Source of the DNA: Sphingomonas bacterium
Lineage (GTDB): Bacteria > Pseudomonadota > Alphaproteobacteria > Sphingomonadales > Sphingomonadaceae
Assembly (NCBI GenBank): GCA_026785965.1
Contig: JAJAYY010000058.1
Location: 1 to 13,860, forward strand
DNA length: 13,860 nt
Reading direction: 5' to 3'
Below, piece by piece: positions 1 through 7,132 of this stretch. A program made the translations under genes and the position numbers. The notes under the pieces are model-generated. The model was not told where the DNA came from. It did not search any database and worked only from the letters and a program-made list of their open reading frames with translations. The first letter of the stretch is position 1, and every line of letters starts with the position of its first letter.

Positions 1-363
1 AAGCATCCAGGGCGGTTCCGCTCGGTGTCGGCATTCGCCCCGATCGTCGCGCCGCGCCAGGTGCCGTGGGGGCGCAAGGCGCTGCGTCATTATCTCGGCG
101 AAGGCGCCGCGGCATGGCGCGCGCACGACAGCGTGGCGTTGATCGAGGATGGCGCGCGGCTCGACGAGCTGCTGGTCGATATCGGCGATGCCGACCCGTT
201 CCTCGACAAGGAATTGCGGCCTGAACTGCTTGAAGCGGCGTGCAAGGCGGCAGGGATCCCGCTCAAGCTGCGCCGGCACGCGGGCTATGATCACAGCTAT
301 TATTTCATCTCGACCTTCATGGCCGACCATGTGCGGTGGCACGCCGAGCGACTGATGCGGTGA
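1..363 (+). CDS. fghA: S-formylglutathione hydrolase, C-terminal part (5' end outside window)
   Basis: This is the last 120 residues of S-formylglutathione hydrolase, a cytoplasmic esterase. It hydrolyses S-formylglutathione to formate and glutathione, the second step of glutathione-dependent formaldehyde detoxification after the class III alcohol dehydrogenase. The reading frame is open from base 1, so the gene starts upstream of the window. Family signatures visible are SAFAPIVAP and VPWGRKAL near the start, GDADPFLD (fragment residues 62-69, including the triad Asp) and AGYDHSYYFI (94-103, with the triad His at 98). The nucleophile-Ser motif lies outside the window. The end matches the usual C-terminus, with no sign of decay. 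Its TGA overlaps the GTG start of the next gene, so the two are probably co-transcribed. An in-frame GTG at 25 is internal and is not a start. The family call is firm. Confidence 0.93.
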   Translation, partial: KHPGRFRSVSAFAPIVAPRQVPWGRKALRHYLGEGAAAWRAHDSVALIEDGARLDELLVDIGDADPFLDKELRPELLEAACKAAGIPLKLRRHAGYDHSYYFISTFMADHVRWHAERLMR

Positions 364-1619
364 GCGTGGCAACGCCCTGGATCGAGGAAGCCACCGCACT
401 GGCCGCCGCGCTCGCCGCCGGGGTGCTGATCGGGATCGAGCGCGGCTACAAGCTGCGTGACGAACGCCCCGGGTCGCGGGTGGCGGGGGTGCGGACGTTC
501 ATCCTGCTGGCGATTGCCGGCGGGGTCGCGGGGGTCATCGGCAGCAAGGGCTATGCCTTGGTCGCGGCCAGTCTTGCCGCCGCCGCCGCGGTACTGATGA
601 CCGTCGCTTATGCCAAATCGCTCAAGGATCAGCGCGATGCGACTAGCGCGGTCGCCGCGCTGGCGACGCTGGCGATCGCCTTTTTGTGCGGGGCGGGAAG
701 CCCGGGATTGGGGGTGGCGGCGGCGGCGGTGACCGTGCTGGTGCTCGCGCTGCGCGAAGAACTTCATGGACTGATCGAGCGGCTCGACGAGAAAGACGTC
801 AAGGCGCTGGCGCGGTTCGCGGTCATCGCACTCGCCGTGTTGCCGTTCCTCCCCGAGCGCAATTTCGGACCCTATGATGCGTGGAACGCCGCCAAATTAT
901 GGTGGGTGGTGGTGCTGGTGACGGGCTTTTCGTTCGTCGGCTATATCGCCAACCGCCTGTTCGGCGCGCGCCACGGGACGATCGCGACCGCACTGATCGG
1001 CGGGGCTTATTCGTCGACCGCGGTCACGCAATCGCTCGCCCAGCGGCTTGGGTCGGGGGAAGGTGGAGGCGCCGAGCCGGCCGGAATCGCGCTCGCCAGC
1101 GCGGTGATGTATTTGCGGGTGATGCTGCTCGTCGCGGTGCTGGCAACGCGGCTTGCGCTGCCGTTCGCGCTGCTGATTGCGCCGTCGCTGGTGATCGCGT
1201 GGATCGCCGGCTGGTGGCTCTATCGTACCGCGCCGAAGGGCGATGGACCGGCGCCGCCGGGCAATCCGATCGCATTGGTCCCGGCGCTCGGATTCCTGCT
1301 GTTCCTCGCGCTCGCGGCAGTCGCGGCGCGGTGGGCCGAGGGTCGCTTCGGCGAGCAGGGCATCGCGCTGCTGCTGCTGATCACCGGCAGCCTGGACGTC
1401 GATGCCGCGATCGTCACCGCGGGCGGGCTTCCGCCGGCCTCGATCGGCGCCACGCTCGCGGCGCTAGCGCTGGGCGGGACGATCCTTGCCAACATGGCGG
1501 TCAAGCTCGCGCTGACGCTGGTTTATGCGCGCGGAAAGGGCGTCGGTGCTGCGCTCGCACTGGGCGCAAGCATGGTTGCGCTGGCGATCAGCCTGGCGGT
1601 CGGATGGATGCGAATGTGA
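360..1619 (+). CDS. MgtC/SapB and DUF4010 family membrane protein
   Basis: A 419-residue, very hydrophobic integral inner-membrane protein. The N-terminus carries the MgtC/SapB-like pattern: ALAAGVLIGIERGYKLRDE (about residues 17-35) followed by AGVRTFILLAIAGG. The C-terminal half fits DUF4010, with ARHGTIATALIGGAYSSTA (about 205-223) and many further helices. MgtC relatives are linked to Mg2+ homeostasis and regulation of membrane ATPases; the function of the DUF4010 fusion is not established, and no substrate can be assigned here. I chose the GTG at 360 because it forms a GTGA overlap with the upstream fghA stop and places the first helix at a normal distance. An in-frame GTG at 336 would extend into fghA, and a GTG at 366 is also possible. 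The family call is good, the role unknown. It is probably co-expressed with fghA, but nothing connects it to formaldehyde metabolism. Confidence 0.85.
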   Translation: MSVATPWIEEATALAAALAAGVLIGIERGYKLRDERPGSRVAGVRTFILLAIAGGVAGVIGSKGYALVAASLAAAAAVLMTVAYAKSLKDQRDATSAVAALATLAIAFLCGAGSPGLGVAAAAVTVLVLALREELHGLIERLDEKDVKALARFAVIALAVLPFLPERNFGPYDAWNAAKLWWVVVLVTGFSFVGYIANRLFGARHGTIATALIGGAYSSTAVTQSLAQRLGSGEGGGAEPAGIALASAVMYLRVMLLVAVLATRLALPFALLIAPSLVIAWIAGWWLYRTAPKGDGPAPPGNPIALVPALGFLLFLALAAVAARWAEGRFGEQGIALLLLITGSLDVDAAIVTAGGLPPASIGATLAALALGGTILANMAVKLALTLVYARGKGVGAALALGASMVALAISLAVGWMRM

Positions 1620-1648
1620 GACGCTGCGCTGTGTCACCAAATTTACGG

Positions 1649-1718
1649 CCTGCCCCCGGCAGGTCTGATTGTCACCAGAAGTCAGGCCATTCCCCCGGAA
1701 TGCCCGTTTTCTGGTGAC
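1649..1718. repeat. Nested inverted repeats abutting the tRNA-Glu 3' end
   Basis: This short space between the DUF4010 gene and tRNA-Glu is almost wholly palindromic. CCTGCC (1649-1654) pairs with GGCAGG (1658-1663) across a CCC loop. CATTCC (1688-1693) pairs with GGAATG (1697-1702), also across CCC. The second hairpin is enclosed by a perfect 10-bp inverted repeat, GTCACCAGAA (1671-1680) and TTCTGGTGAC (1709-1718), whose right arm is the 3' end of the tRNA, including the encoded CCA. A further GTCACCA lies at 1633-1639. No T-tract follows, so this is not a textbook intrinsic terminator. It may act as a terminator or processing structure for the minus-strand recJ/tRNA transcript, or be a palindromic repeat seeded at the tRNA end. 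Confidence 0.6.
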
Positions 1719-1786
1719 CCCTACGAGAATCGAACTCGTGTTTTCGCCGTGAGAGGGCGACGTCCTAACCGCTAGACGAAGGGGCC
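1712..1786 (-). tRNA. tRNA-Glu (anticodon CUC)
   Basis: The minus strand folds into a complete 75-nt tRNA. The acceptor is GGCCCCT with AGGGGTC (one G-U pair), discriminator A, and an encoded CCA at 1712-1714. The anticodon stem TCGCC/GGCGA encloses loop CTCTCAC, giving anticodon CTC (1751-1753). The T arm is ACGAG TTCGAAT CTCGT. The D arm contains the GTCTAGCGGTTAGGAC typical of glutamate tRNAs. It decodes GAG, the favoured Glu codon at this base composition. A UUC isoacceptor would be expected elsewhere to read GAA. The gene starts 38 bp after the recJ stop on the same strand and may be part of the recJ transcript or have its own promoter in that gap. Confidence 0.97.
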
Positions 1787-1824
1787 GTAGCGAGGGCGGC
1801 GGTTAGGCGAAGCGCTTGAAGCGG

Positions 1825-3570
1825 TCAAGCCGGAGCCGCGTCCTCAAGGTGCATCTCGGCCGCGTTGCCGCCATTCCATTCGTCGCGCTTGATCGTTCCG
1901 GCGAGCCACCAGCGCTGGTCGCCGCGCGACGCCAGCATCGCCTGCCCAAGCGGCGTGTCGGCGGCGCGAAACGCGATCAACTTGAACGATTTGCCGTCGT
2001 CGCCGGTGGCGATGGCGCGGACGTGGCCGTTGCCGACCACGCTGACCTTGATCAAGCGCGCCGGGCCGGCGGCGACGCGCGGGGCGGGCCAGCCGCCGCC
2101 ATAAGGCCCGGCGGCATCGAGCGCGTCGCACAAGGAAGCGGCGACCCCGCCCGGCGCGATCATCGCATCGAGCAGCAAGGCGCGGCCATCGCGGGCGCGT
2201 TCGATATCGGCGCCGAGCCGGTGATGAAGAAATATGCGCAGCGGCTCGATCCCGCCCGGCGCGACCGGCACCCCCGCAGCCATCGCATGACCGCCGCCGG
2301 CGATCAGCAGGCCGCTGTCCTTGGCGGCGAGGATCGCGGCGCCGAGATCGACTCCGTTGATCGATCGCCCCGACCCCTTGCCAGTACCATCTTCCTCCTC
2401 GGCAATGACCAGGGCGGGGCGGCCGAAGCGCTCTTTGAGGCGGCTAGCGACGATCCCGACCACACCCGGATGCCAGCCGCGCCCCGCAACGATGATCAGC
2501 GGATCGGCGGCCTGGGCCTCGGCCTGCGCGCCGGCCTGGTCGGTGACGATCATTTCGATTGCGCGCCGCTCTTCGTTGAGCCGGTCGAGTTCGGCGGCAA
2601 TGATGCGCGCTTCCTCGGGATCGGTCGCGGTCAGCAAGCGCACCCCCAGGTCGGACTTGCCGACCCGCCCCCCGGCGTTGATCCGTGGCCCGAGTGCAAA
2701 GCCGAGATCGCGCGACGACGGCGGCTTGACCAGCCGCGCCGCCTCGGCAAGCGCGACAAGCCCGATATTCTGCCCGCTTGCCATCACCTTCAGGCCCTGG
2801 GTGACGAACGCCCGATTGAGCGTCTTGAGCTTGGCGACATCGGCGACGGTGCCCAGCGCAACCAGGTCGAGCAGGTCGATCAGCTTCGGTTCGGGCGTGT
2901 CGGCGAACCGCCCTCGACCGCGCAATTCACGCACCAAGGCGACCCCGAGCAAAAATGCCATTCCGACCGCGGCGAGGTGGCCGTGCGCGGCGCCATCGGC
3001 GCTTTCGTCGAGGCGGTTGGGGTTGATCACCGAATGCGCGGTGGGCAGCGCGGCGGCGCATTGATGATGATCGCAGACGATCACGTCGAGCCCCGCCGCG
3101 GCGGCCTGATCGAGCGCATCGAACGCTTGCGCGCCGCAATCGACGGTAATCGCCAGGCTCGCGCCGCGCTCCTTGAGTTCGACCAGCGCCTTCCCGCTCG
3201 GGCCATAGCCCTCCATCAGCCGATCGGGAATGTAGATCATCGGATCGACACCGAGCCGCCGCAACAGCAAGGTCAGCAGCGCCGCCGAAGTCGCGCCATC
3301 GACGTCATAGTCGCCGAAAATGGCGATCGTTTCGTCTGTCTCGACTGCGTCGGCGAGGCGGGCGGCGGCCTGGTCCATGTCGGCGAACACCGAGGGGTCG
3401 GGCAGGAAGTCGCGCAGCGTCGGGCTGCGATGGCGCGCGAGATCAAGGCGATCGACCCCGCGGGCGAGCAGCAATTGGTCGACCAGGTCGATGCCAAGCT
3501 CATCGCCGCCGTCGCGGCGAAACCGCCATGGCTGGCCATTGATCGACTTCTCGACGCTGAATTGGTTCAT
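1825..3570 (-). CDS. recJ: Single-stranded-DNA-specific exonuclease RecJ
   Basis: A 581-residue RecJ, the 5'-to-3' ssDNA exonuclease of RecF-pathway recombination and mismatch/base-excision repair, acting in the cytoplasm with Mn2+/Mg2+. The DHH phosphoesterase core is intact: FGDYDVDG (residues 85-92), ITVDCGA (141-147), VCDHH (165-169), VALGTVADV (about 237-245) and RINAGGR (296-302). It is followed by the DHHA1 region with GWHPGVVG (365-372), GKGSGRS (about 397-403) and GGGHAMAAG (425-433), and a C-terminal OB-like segment. Length is typical of alphaproteobacterial RecJ. The start at 3570 gives MNQFSVEKS, and its ATG overlaps the upstream ydbT-like stop as ATGA. The frame stays open 67 codons further upstream, but that stretch lies inside ydbT, has a shadow-frame composition and should not be included. 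It is probably translationally coupled to the PH-domain genes. Confidence 0.97.
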   Translation of the reverse strand: MNQFSVEKSINGQPWRFRRDGGDELGIDLVDQLLLARGVDRLDLARHRSPTLRDFLPDPSVFADMDQAAARLADAVETDETIAIFGDYDVDGATSAALLTLLLRRLGVDPMIYIPDRLMEGYGPSGKALVELKERGASLAITVDCGAQAFDALDQAAAAGLDVIVCDHHQCAAALPTAHSVINPNRLDESADGAAHGHLAAVGMAFLLGVALVRELRGRGRFADTPEPKLIDLLDLVALGTVADVAKLKTLNRAFVTQGLKVMASGQNIGLVALAEAARLVKPPSSRDLGFALGPRINAGGRVGKSDLGVRLLTATDPEEARIIAAELDRLNEERRAIEMIVTDQAGAQAEAQAADPLIIVAGRGWHPGVVGIVASRLKERFGRPALVIAEEEDGTGKGSGRSINGVDLGAAILAAKDSGLLIAGGGHAMAAGVPVAPGGIEPLRIFLHHRLGADIERARDGRALLLDAMIAPGGVAASLCDALDAAGPYGGGWPAPRVAAGPARLIKVSVVGNGHVRAIATGDDGKSFKLIAFRAADTPLGQAMLASRGDQRWWLAGTIKRDEWNGGNAAEMHLEDAAPA

Positions 3571-5042
3571 GCGAACTTGGCTAGCAGCCGCTGGCGCAGC
3601 GCGCCCGCGATTTCGCTCGTCAGCGATGCGATGCCGTGCGCCGAATAGCCACGCCCGCTGGCGACGCCGATCGTCAGCGAGGCGACGCCAAACCGGCGGC
3701 TGATCAGGTTTTCGGTGAGATCGACGCTCTGGATACTGGCCAGCGGGAGGATCACCAAGCGCCGCCGCCACCAGCCCGAATGGACCAGCAGGCGATCGTC
3801 ATCGAGCGTGTAGCGAGTGCGCCTCCAGCCGAGCCAGCGCGCGCCAATCACGGCAGCGATCAGGACCAAGCCCGCCACACCAAGCAGCGGCACCAACAGC
3901 AATTGCACGGCGGCCGGAATGATGAGCAACGCCATCGCCGCGGTGAAAGTCCACGCGTGAGCCGGCGATACGCGGTGCCAACTGAGCGTGGGGTCGACCG
4001 GTCGCCATTCGAGTTCAGCAAGGATCGCGGCGACTTCATGCGTCGTGGCGAGCGGAGCGACGACATGGTCGCCCTTGCTGCCCTCATCCTTGCCGAGACT
4101 CTGCAGCTTGAGATCGCGCCAGCCGAACTTGGCGCGCAGCGGGCCGGTGGCGATGATCGCCGCCTGGACCCGTTGCAACGGCAAAGTCACGTCGGTCAAG
4201 GTGACCAAGCCGCGGCGGCGGCGAAACCCGGTTGCGGTGCGGTCGAGGCGGAAGCGGTAGTCGCGCAGCACGGTGCGGCCGACCCCGGTGACCAACCCAA
4301 CCACGATCAGTAGCACCATTCCCGCCAGCGCGGCGGTCACCCGGTGGGCAAGCACGAAGTCGGCGAGCGGGCTTCCGGCGGCAAGTGCGTCGCGCCAGAA
4401 GCGGCGCGTGAACGGGTCGAACCCGGCGGCGTTGCCAATCGTCTGGCTGGCGCCGGCGAGCCCGGCAACCACCGCCAGCGAGAAGTTGAACACACCTGCC
4501 AGCAGCACGCGGCGAAGGTCCATCGCGAACAGCGGCGCACGTTCGGCGGCGGCTTCCTCCGCGTCCACGGTGATTGTGCCGCAGCGGGCGCGGACCTGAT
4601 CGCGGATCGCTTCGGCGCGGGCGAGCGAAATCGCGTCGAGCGATCCATCATCCTGCTTGGCGCCGGCCGATCCGCCGGTTTCGAACCGCACCCGGGCAAG
4701 CCCGAGCAGTCGCGCCAGCGGACCCTGGGTGATGTCGACGTCCTGAATGCGGTCGAACGGGATCGAGCGGTGGAGCCGGTTCAGAATCCCACTGTCGATG
4801 CGGATTTCATTGGCGCCGACGCGAAACTCGAAGCGGCGCCAGTAAAGGAAGATGCCGACGACTACGAACAGGCTGATCGCGCCAAGCATCATTGCGGCGG
4901 TGCGCCAGCTCCCGGTCGCGGCAAAATAGCCGACCGCGATATAGGCGCCGACCATTTGGCGCAGGCTGCTGCCAAGCCCGCTGACGAGGTACCAGGGATG
5001 AAGCCGTTCGGGCGCGCCGACGGCCTGATCGGTGCCGGTCAC
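3567..5042 (-). CDS. YdbT-like membrane protein with three bacterial PH domains
   Basis: A 491-residue inner-membrane protein of the bPH_2 (DUF304) family, resembling Bacillus YdbT. It carries three copies of the PH-like hallmark: IPFDRIQDVDITQGPL (about residues 94-109), LPLQRVQAAIIATGPL (287-302) and LPLASIQSVDLTENLI (432-447), each followed by a short strand-rich stretch. Hydrophobic segments lie at about 31-67, 178-198, 235-255 and 364-405, so soluble PH-like domains alternate with membrane helices. The biochemical role is unknown; in Bacillus the YdbS/YdbT pair is associated with resistance to certain bacteriocins, and no such role can be claimed here. The start is a GTG at 5040-5042 forming a GTGA overlap with the ydbS-like stop. 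The stop overlaps the recJ ATG. It almost certainly works with the preceding gene. Confidence 0.87.
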   Translation of the reverse strand: MTGTDQAVGAPERLHPWYLVSGLGSSLRQMVGAYIAVGYFAATGSWRTAAMMLGAISLFVVVGIFLYWRRFEFRVGANEIRIDSGILNRLHRSIPFDRIQDVDITQGPLARLLGLARVRFETGGSAGAKQDDGSLDAISLARAEAIRDQVRARCGTITVDAEEAAAERAPLFAMDLRRVLLAGVFNFSLAVVAGLAGASQTIGNAAGFDPFTRRFWRDALAAGSPLADFVLAHRVTAALAGMVLLIVVGLVTGVGRTVLRDYRFRLDRTATGFRRRRGLVTLTDVTLPLQRVQAAIIATGPLRAKFGWRDLKLQSLGKDEGSKGDHVVAPLATTHEVAAILAELEWRPVDPTLSWHRVSPAHAWTFTAAMALLIIPAAVQLLLVPLLGVAGLVLIAAVIGARWLGWRRTRYTLDDDRLLVHSGWWRRRLVILPLASIQSVDLTENLISRRFGVASLTIGVASGRGYSAHGIASLTSEIAGALRQRLLAKFA

Positions 5043-5521
5043 GCGAAGTCCGTACGCACATGCTCGCGGATCACGTCGCGAATCTCGGCGGCGCGATCAG
5101 GTGCCAGGCCATCGACCGTGACGATGCTGTTATGCGTGCCGGCGGTATGGACGACGAGGCTCGCCGTGCCGAACAATTTGTCAAGCGGGCCGCGGGTCAC
5201 GTCGAGATGCTGGACGCGAACGAACGGGACGATCGTATCGGTGTGGAACGTCCAGCCGTGGAGCGACTGCAGCAAGCGATCGGTCAGTCGATAGCGCAAC
5301 CGGCGATAGCGGCGCTGGGGCACGATTGCGATCACCAGCAGCGCGAGCGCGGCGGCGACGATGGTCGCCATGCCGTAGATTGGGGTCGAACTGAGGAGCA
5401 TGTAATCGGCGACCGTCGCGGCGATTGCCAACGGCAGCCAAAACAGTGCGAGCCGGATGCGAAGCACGTGCCGATAAGCGGGCTCAACCGCCAGAAGCGG
5501 GGGATCGATCGCTGGTGTCAT
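5039..5521 (-). CDS. YdbS-like membrane protein with one bacterial PH domain
   Basis: A 160-residue protein with two transmembrane helices (about residues 24-42 and 49-67) followed by one bacterial PH-like domain (about 74-156). The domain contains the family motif VPFVRVQHLDVTRGPL (98-113), also present three times in the next gene. This is the usual architecture of the small partner in YdbS/YdbT pairs, presumed to form a membrane complex; its ligand is unknown. The ATG at 5519-5521 has no Shine-Dalgarno sequence upstream. Only six bases separate it from a good -10 element, so its mRNA may be leaderless. It is the first gene of the apparent ydbS-ydbT-recJ operon. Confidence 0.87.
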   Translation of the reverse strand: MTPAIDPPLLAVEPAYRHVLRIRLALFWLPLAIAATVADYMLLSSTPIYGMATIVAAALALLVIAIVPQRRYRRLRYRLTDRLLQSLHGWTFHTDTIVPFVRVQHLDVTRGPLDKLFGTASLVVHTAGTHNSIVTVDGLAPDRAAEIRDVIREHVRTDFA

Positions 5522-5527
5522 GCGACT

Positions 5528-5556
5528 ATAATACAGCGCGCCGCAATGGATGTCAT
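5528..5556 (-). promoter_or_regulatory. Predicted promoter of the ydbS-ydbT-recJ unit
   Basis: Reading the minus strand, ATGACA (-35, at 5551-5556, 5/6 to TTGACA) is followed after exactly 17 bases by TATTAT (-10, at 5528-5533, 5/6 to TATAAT). It sits in a 40-bp intergenic space in otherwise very GC-rich DNA. The expected transcription start, six to seven bases past the -10, falls on or next to the A of the ydbS ATG, predicting leaderless transcription. This is a prediction from consensus and spacing only. Confidence 0.6.
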
Positions 5557-5581
5557 CAAAATCAGACCGCGCCGGTCTGAT
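5557..5581 (-). terminator. Candidate intrinsic terminator overlapping the glpX stop codon
   Basis: A perfect 9-bp stem, ATCAGACCG (5561-5569) with CGGTCTGAT (5573-5581) and a 3-nt loop, contains the glpX TGA (5562-5564). On the minus strand the stem runs into a TTTT tract at 5558-5561. The stem is strong but the T-tract is short, so termination is probably partial. It would separate glpX from the downstream ydbS promoter. Confidence 0.55.
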
Positions 5582-6539
5582 GCTCAGCCTTGATCCGGCG
5601 CACGGTTCCCGAACTGGCGCGCATCACGATGCTGTCGGTGGCGATTCCGCCGCCGCGCCGCCGCCGCACGCCATTGAGCAGCGAGCCGTCGGTGACCCCG
5701 GTGGCGGCGAAGATGCAGTCGCCGCGCGCCATGTCCTCAAGCCGGTAGATCCGCGCCAGATCCTCGATTCCCCCGCGCCGCGCCCGGGCGCGCTCATCGT
5801 CGTTGCGGAACACCAGGCGGCCCTGGATCTGCCCGCCGACGCAGCGCAGCGCGGCAGCGGCGAGCACGCCTTCGGGGGCGCCGCCCGAGCCCAGATAAAT
5901 GTCGATCCCGGTATCGGGGTTGGTGGTGGCGATGACCCCGGCGACGTCGCCGTCGGGAATCAGCATGATCCCGCAACCGAGCCCGCGCAGTTCGGCGATC
6001 AGCGCCGCATGGCGCGGGCGATCGAGCACGCAGGCGATGATCTCGTCGGCGCCGACGCCCTTGGCTGCGGCGAGGCTGCGGACATTGTCGGTGACCGATT
6101 TGGCGAGGTCGATCGTGCCTTCGGCATAGCCTGGCCCGATTGCGATCTTGTCCATGTAGACGTCGGGCGCGTTGAGCAGGCAGCCATGCTCGGCGATCGC
6201 CAGCACGGCGAGCGCGTTGGGGCCGGCCTTGGCGGTGATCGTGGTGCCTTCGAGTGGATCGAGCGCGATGTCGATCGACGGGCCGCTGCCCTGCGCCGAG
6301 CCGACCTTTTCGCCGATGAACAGCATCGGCGCCTCGTCGCGCTCGCCTTCGCCAATTACCACGGTGCCGTCCATCGGCAGCTCATTGAGCGCCGCGCGCA
6401 TCGCTTCGACGGCGGCGGCGTCGGCGGCCTTTTCGTCGCCCCGCCCGATCAGCTTCGAAGCGGCGATTGCCGCGGCCTCGGTGACGCGGACCATTTCCAT
6501 GACGAGGACGCGGTCAAGGACCGATGAAGCGGTGACCAT
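5562..6539 (-). CDS. glpX: Class II fructose-1,6-bisphosphatase GlpX
   Basis: A 325-residue cytoplasmic, metal-dependent sugar phosphatase converting fructose-1,6-bisphosphate to fructose-6-phosphate in gluconeogenesis. Visible family motifs are GRGDEKAAD (residues 32-40), VIGEGERDEAP (61-71), DPLEGTT (94-100, metal-binding Asp and Glu), IPDGDVAG (194-201) and GSGGAPEG (217-224). Length matches the family. The frame continues upstream to 6737, but that part is Ser/Ala/Arg-rich shadow sequence. The ATG at 6537-6539, giving MVTASSVLDRVLVMEMVRVTE, matches the usual GlpX start and has an AAGGAG ribosome-binding site at 6551-6556, 10-11 bases away. It follows the DUF2721 gene by 85 bp. In several sphingomonads I recall glpX lying next to homoserine dehydrogenase and recJ; recJ is nearby here, but no homoserine dehydrogenase is in the window. 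Confidence 0.97.
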   Translation of the reverse strand: MVTASSVLDRVLVMEMVRVTEAAAIAASKLIGRGDEKAADAAAVEAMRAALNELPMDGTVVIGEGERDEAPMLFIGEKVGSAQGSGPSIDIALDPLEGTTITAKAGPNALAVLAIAEHGCLLNAPDVYMDKIAIGPGYAEGTIDLAKSVTDNVRSLAAAKGVGADEIIACVLDRPRHAALIAELRGLGCGIMLIPDGDVAGVIATTNPDTGIDIYLGSGGAPEGVLAAAALRCVGGQIQGRLVFRNDDERARARRGGIEDLARIYRLEDMARGDCIFAATGVTDGSLLNGVRRRRGGGIATDSIVMRASSGTVRRIKAEHQTGAV

Positions 6540-6550
6540 GTGAAAAGCGG

Positions 6551-6556
6551 CTCCTT
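6551..6556 (-). promoter_or_regulatory. Ribosome-binding site deciding the glpX start
   Basis: AAGGAG on the minus strand, 10-11 bases before the ATG at 6539. It supports that start over in-frame upstream alternatives that would extend glpX towards the DUF2721 gene. Confidence 0.65.
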
Positions 6557-6624
6557 GCGGGGTGAATCGGGCCCGGGCGATAGGCGGCGGCGGCAGGCTT
6601 GTCGAGGCAGCGCAGGCGCGCCAC

Positions 6625-7128
6625 CTATTCCTGCTCGGGGTCATCGCCGGGGTCGGCTTCATGCTCAAGGATGTGGCTGCGGACGCGGACGCTGCGCGTG
6701 CCGAGGCGGGTTTCGTGGAGGAAGATGGCAAAGCCAAGTGCGGTGGAGATCATCGATGCGATGAACAGCAGCGCGACCGCAGTGCCGATCTTGTAACCGG
6801 TGAGGAAGGCCACGAACAACAGGATGACGACCGCAGAAATGAGCAGTGCCGCCAGCACGGTGGTGAAGATGGCGAAATTGACGACGCGGATGCGCAGGTC
6901 GAGCAGGCGGACTTCGGCGATCAGGCGGTCATGCTCGGCGCCGCGGCTGGTGAGGATCCGCGGCTCGAGCGCGCGGGCGCGGTCGACGATCCGGGCGAGG
7001 CGCCCCGCGCAGACGTTGAGGAAGGCGCCAATCCCGGCGAGCAGGAACACCGGTGCGACCGCGAGCTGGATGATCTGCGCAAGGTAGGTCAGCTCGGGGG
7101 TCGGCGGGAGCAGCGCGGGGGTCGTCAT
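6625..7128 (-). CDS. DUF2721 family membrane protein
   Basis: A 167-residue inner-membrane protein recognised as DUF2721. It has an N-terminal helix (IIQLAVAPVFLLAGIGAFLN, about residues 19-38) followed by the conserved-looking NVCAGRLARIVDRARAL, then a charged stretch. A long hydrophobic hairpin of two helices follows (about 83-140), and the tail is acidic and probably cytoplasmic. The family has no established function. The ATG at 7126-7128 lies four bases after the stop of the DUF308 gene, so the two are probably co-transcribed and may act together at the membrane. Confidence 0.82.
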   Translation of the reverse strand: MTTPALLPPTPELTYLAQIIQLAVAPVFLLAGIGAFLNVCAGRLARIVDRARALEPRILTSRGAEHDRLIAEVRLLDLRIRVVNFAIFTTVLAALLISAVVILLFVAFLTGYKIGTAVALLFIASMISTALGFAIFLHETRLGTRSVRVRSHILEHEADPGDDPEQE

Positions 7129-7132
7129 CGGA

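Noticed and set aside
881-1717. A 278-codon open frame on + overlapping the DUF4010 gene
   Set aside because: Arg-rich alternate-frame product that runs into the repeat and the tRNA end; the DUF4010 frame has the helices and motifs.
1712-1786. tRNA-Glu as an integration (att) site of a mobile island
   Set aside because: The flanking copies of the tRNA end are inverted rather than direct, and no integrase, phage or transfer genes are present in the window.
1816-3648. A 610-codon open frame on + opposite recJ
   Set aside because: The product is rich in Arg, Gly, Asp and Gln without domain-like segments, while the minus strand encodes RecJ with all motifs intact. High GC leaves antisense frames free of stops.
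5550-6527. A 325-codon open frame on + opposite glpX
   Set aside because: No recognisable domain and a shadow-frame composition; GlpX on the other strand is complete with its motifs and ribosome-binding site.
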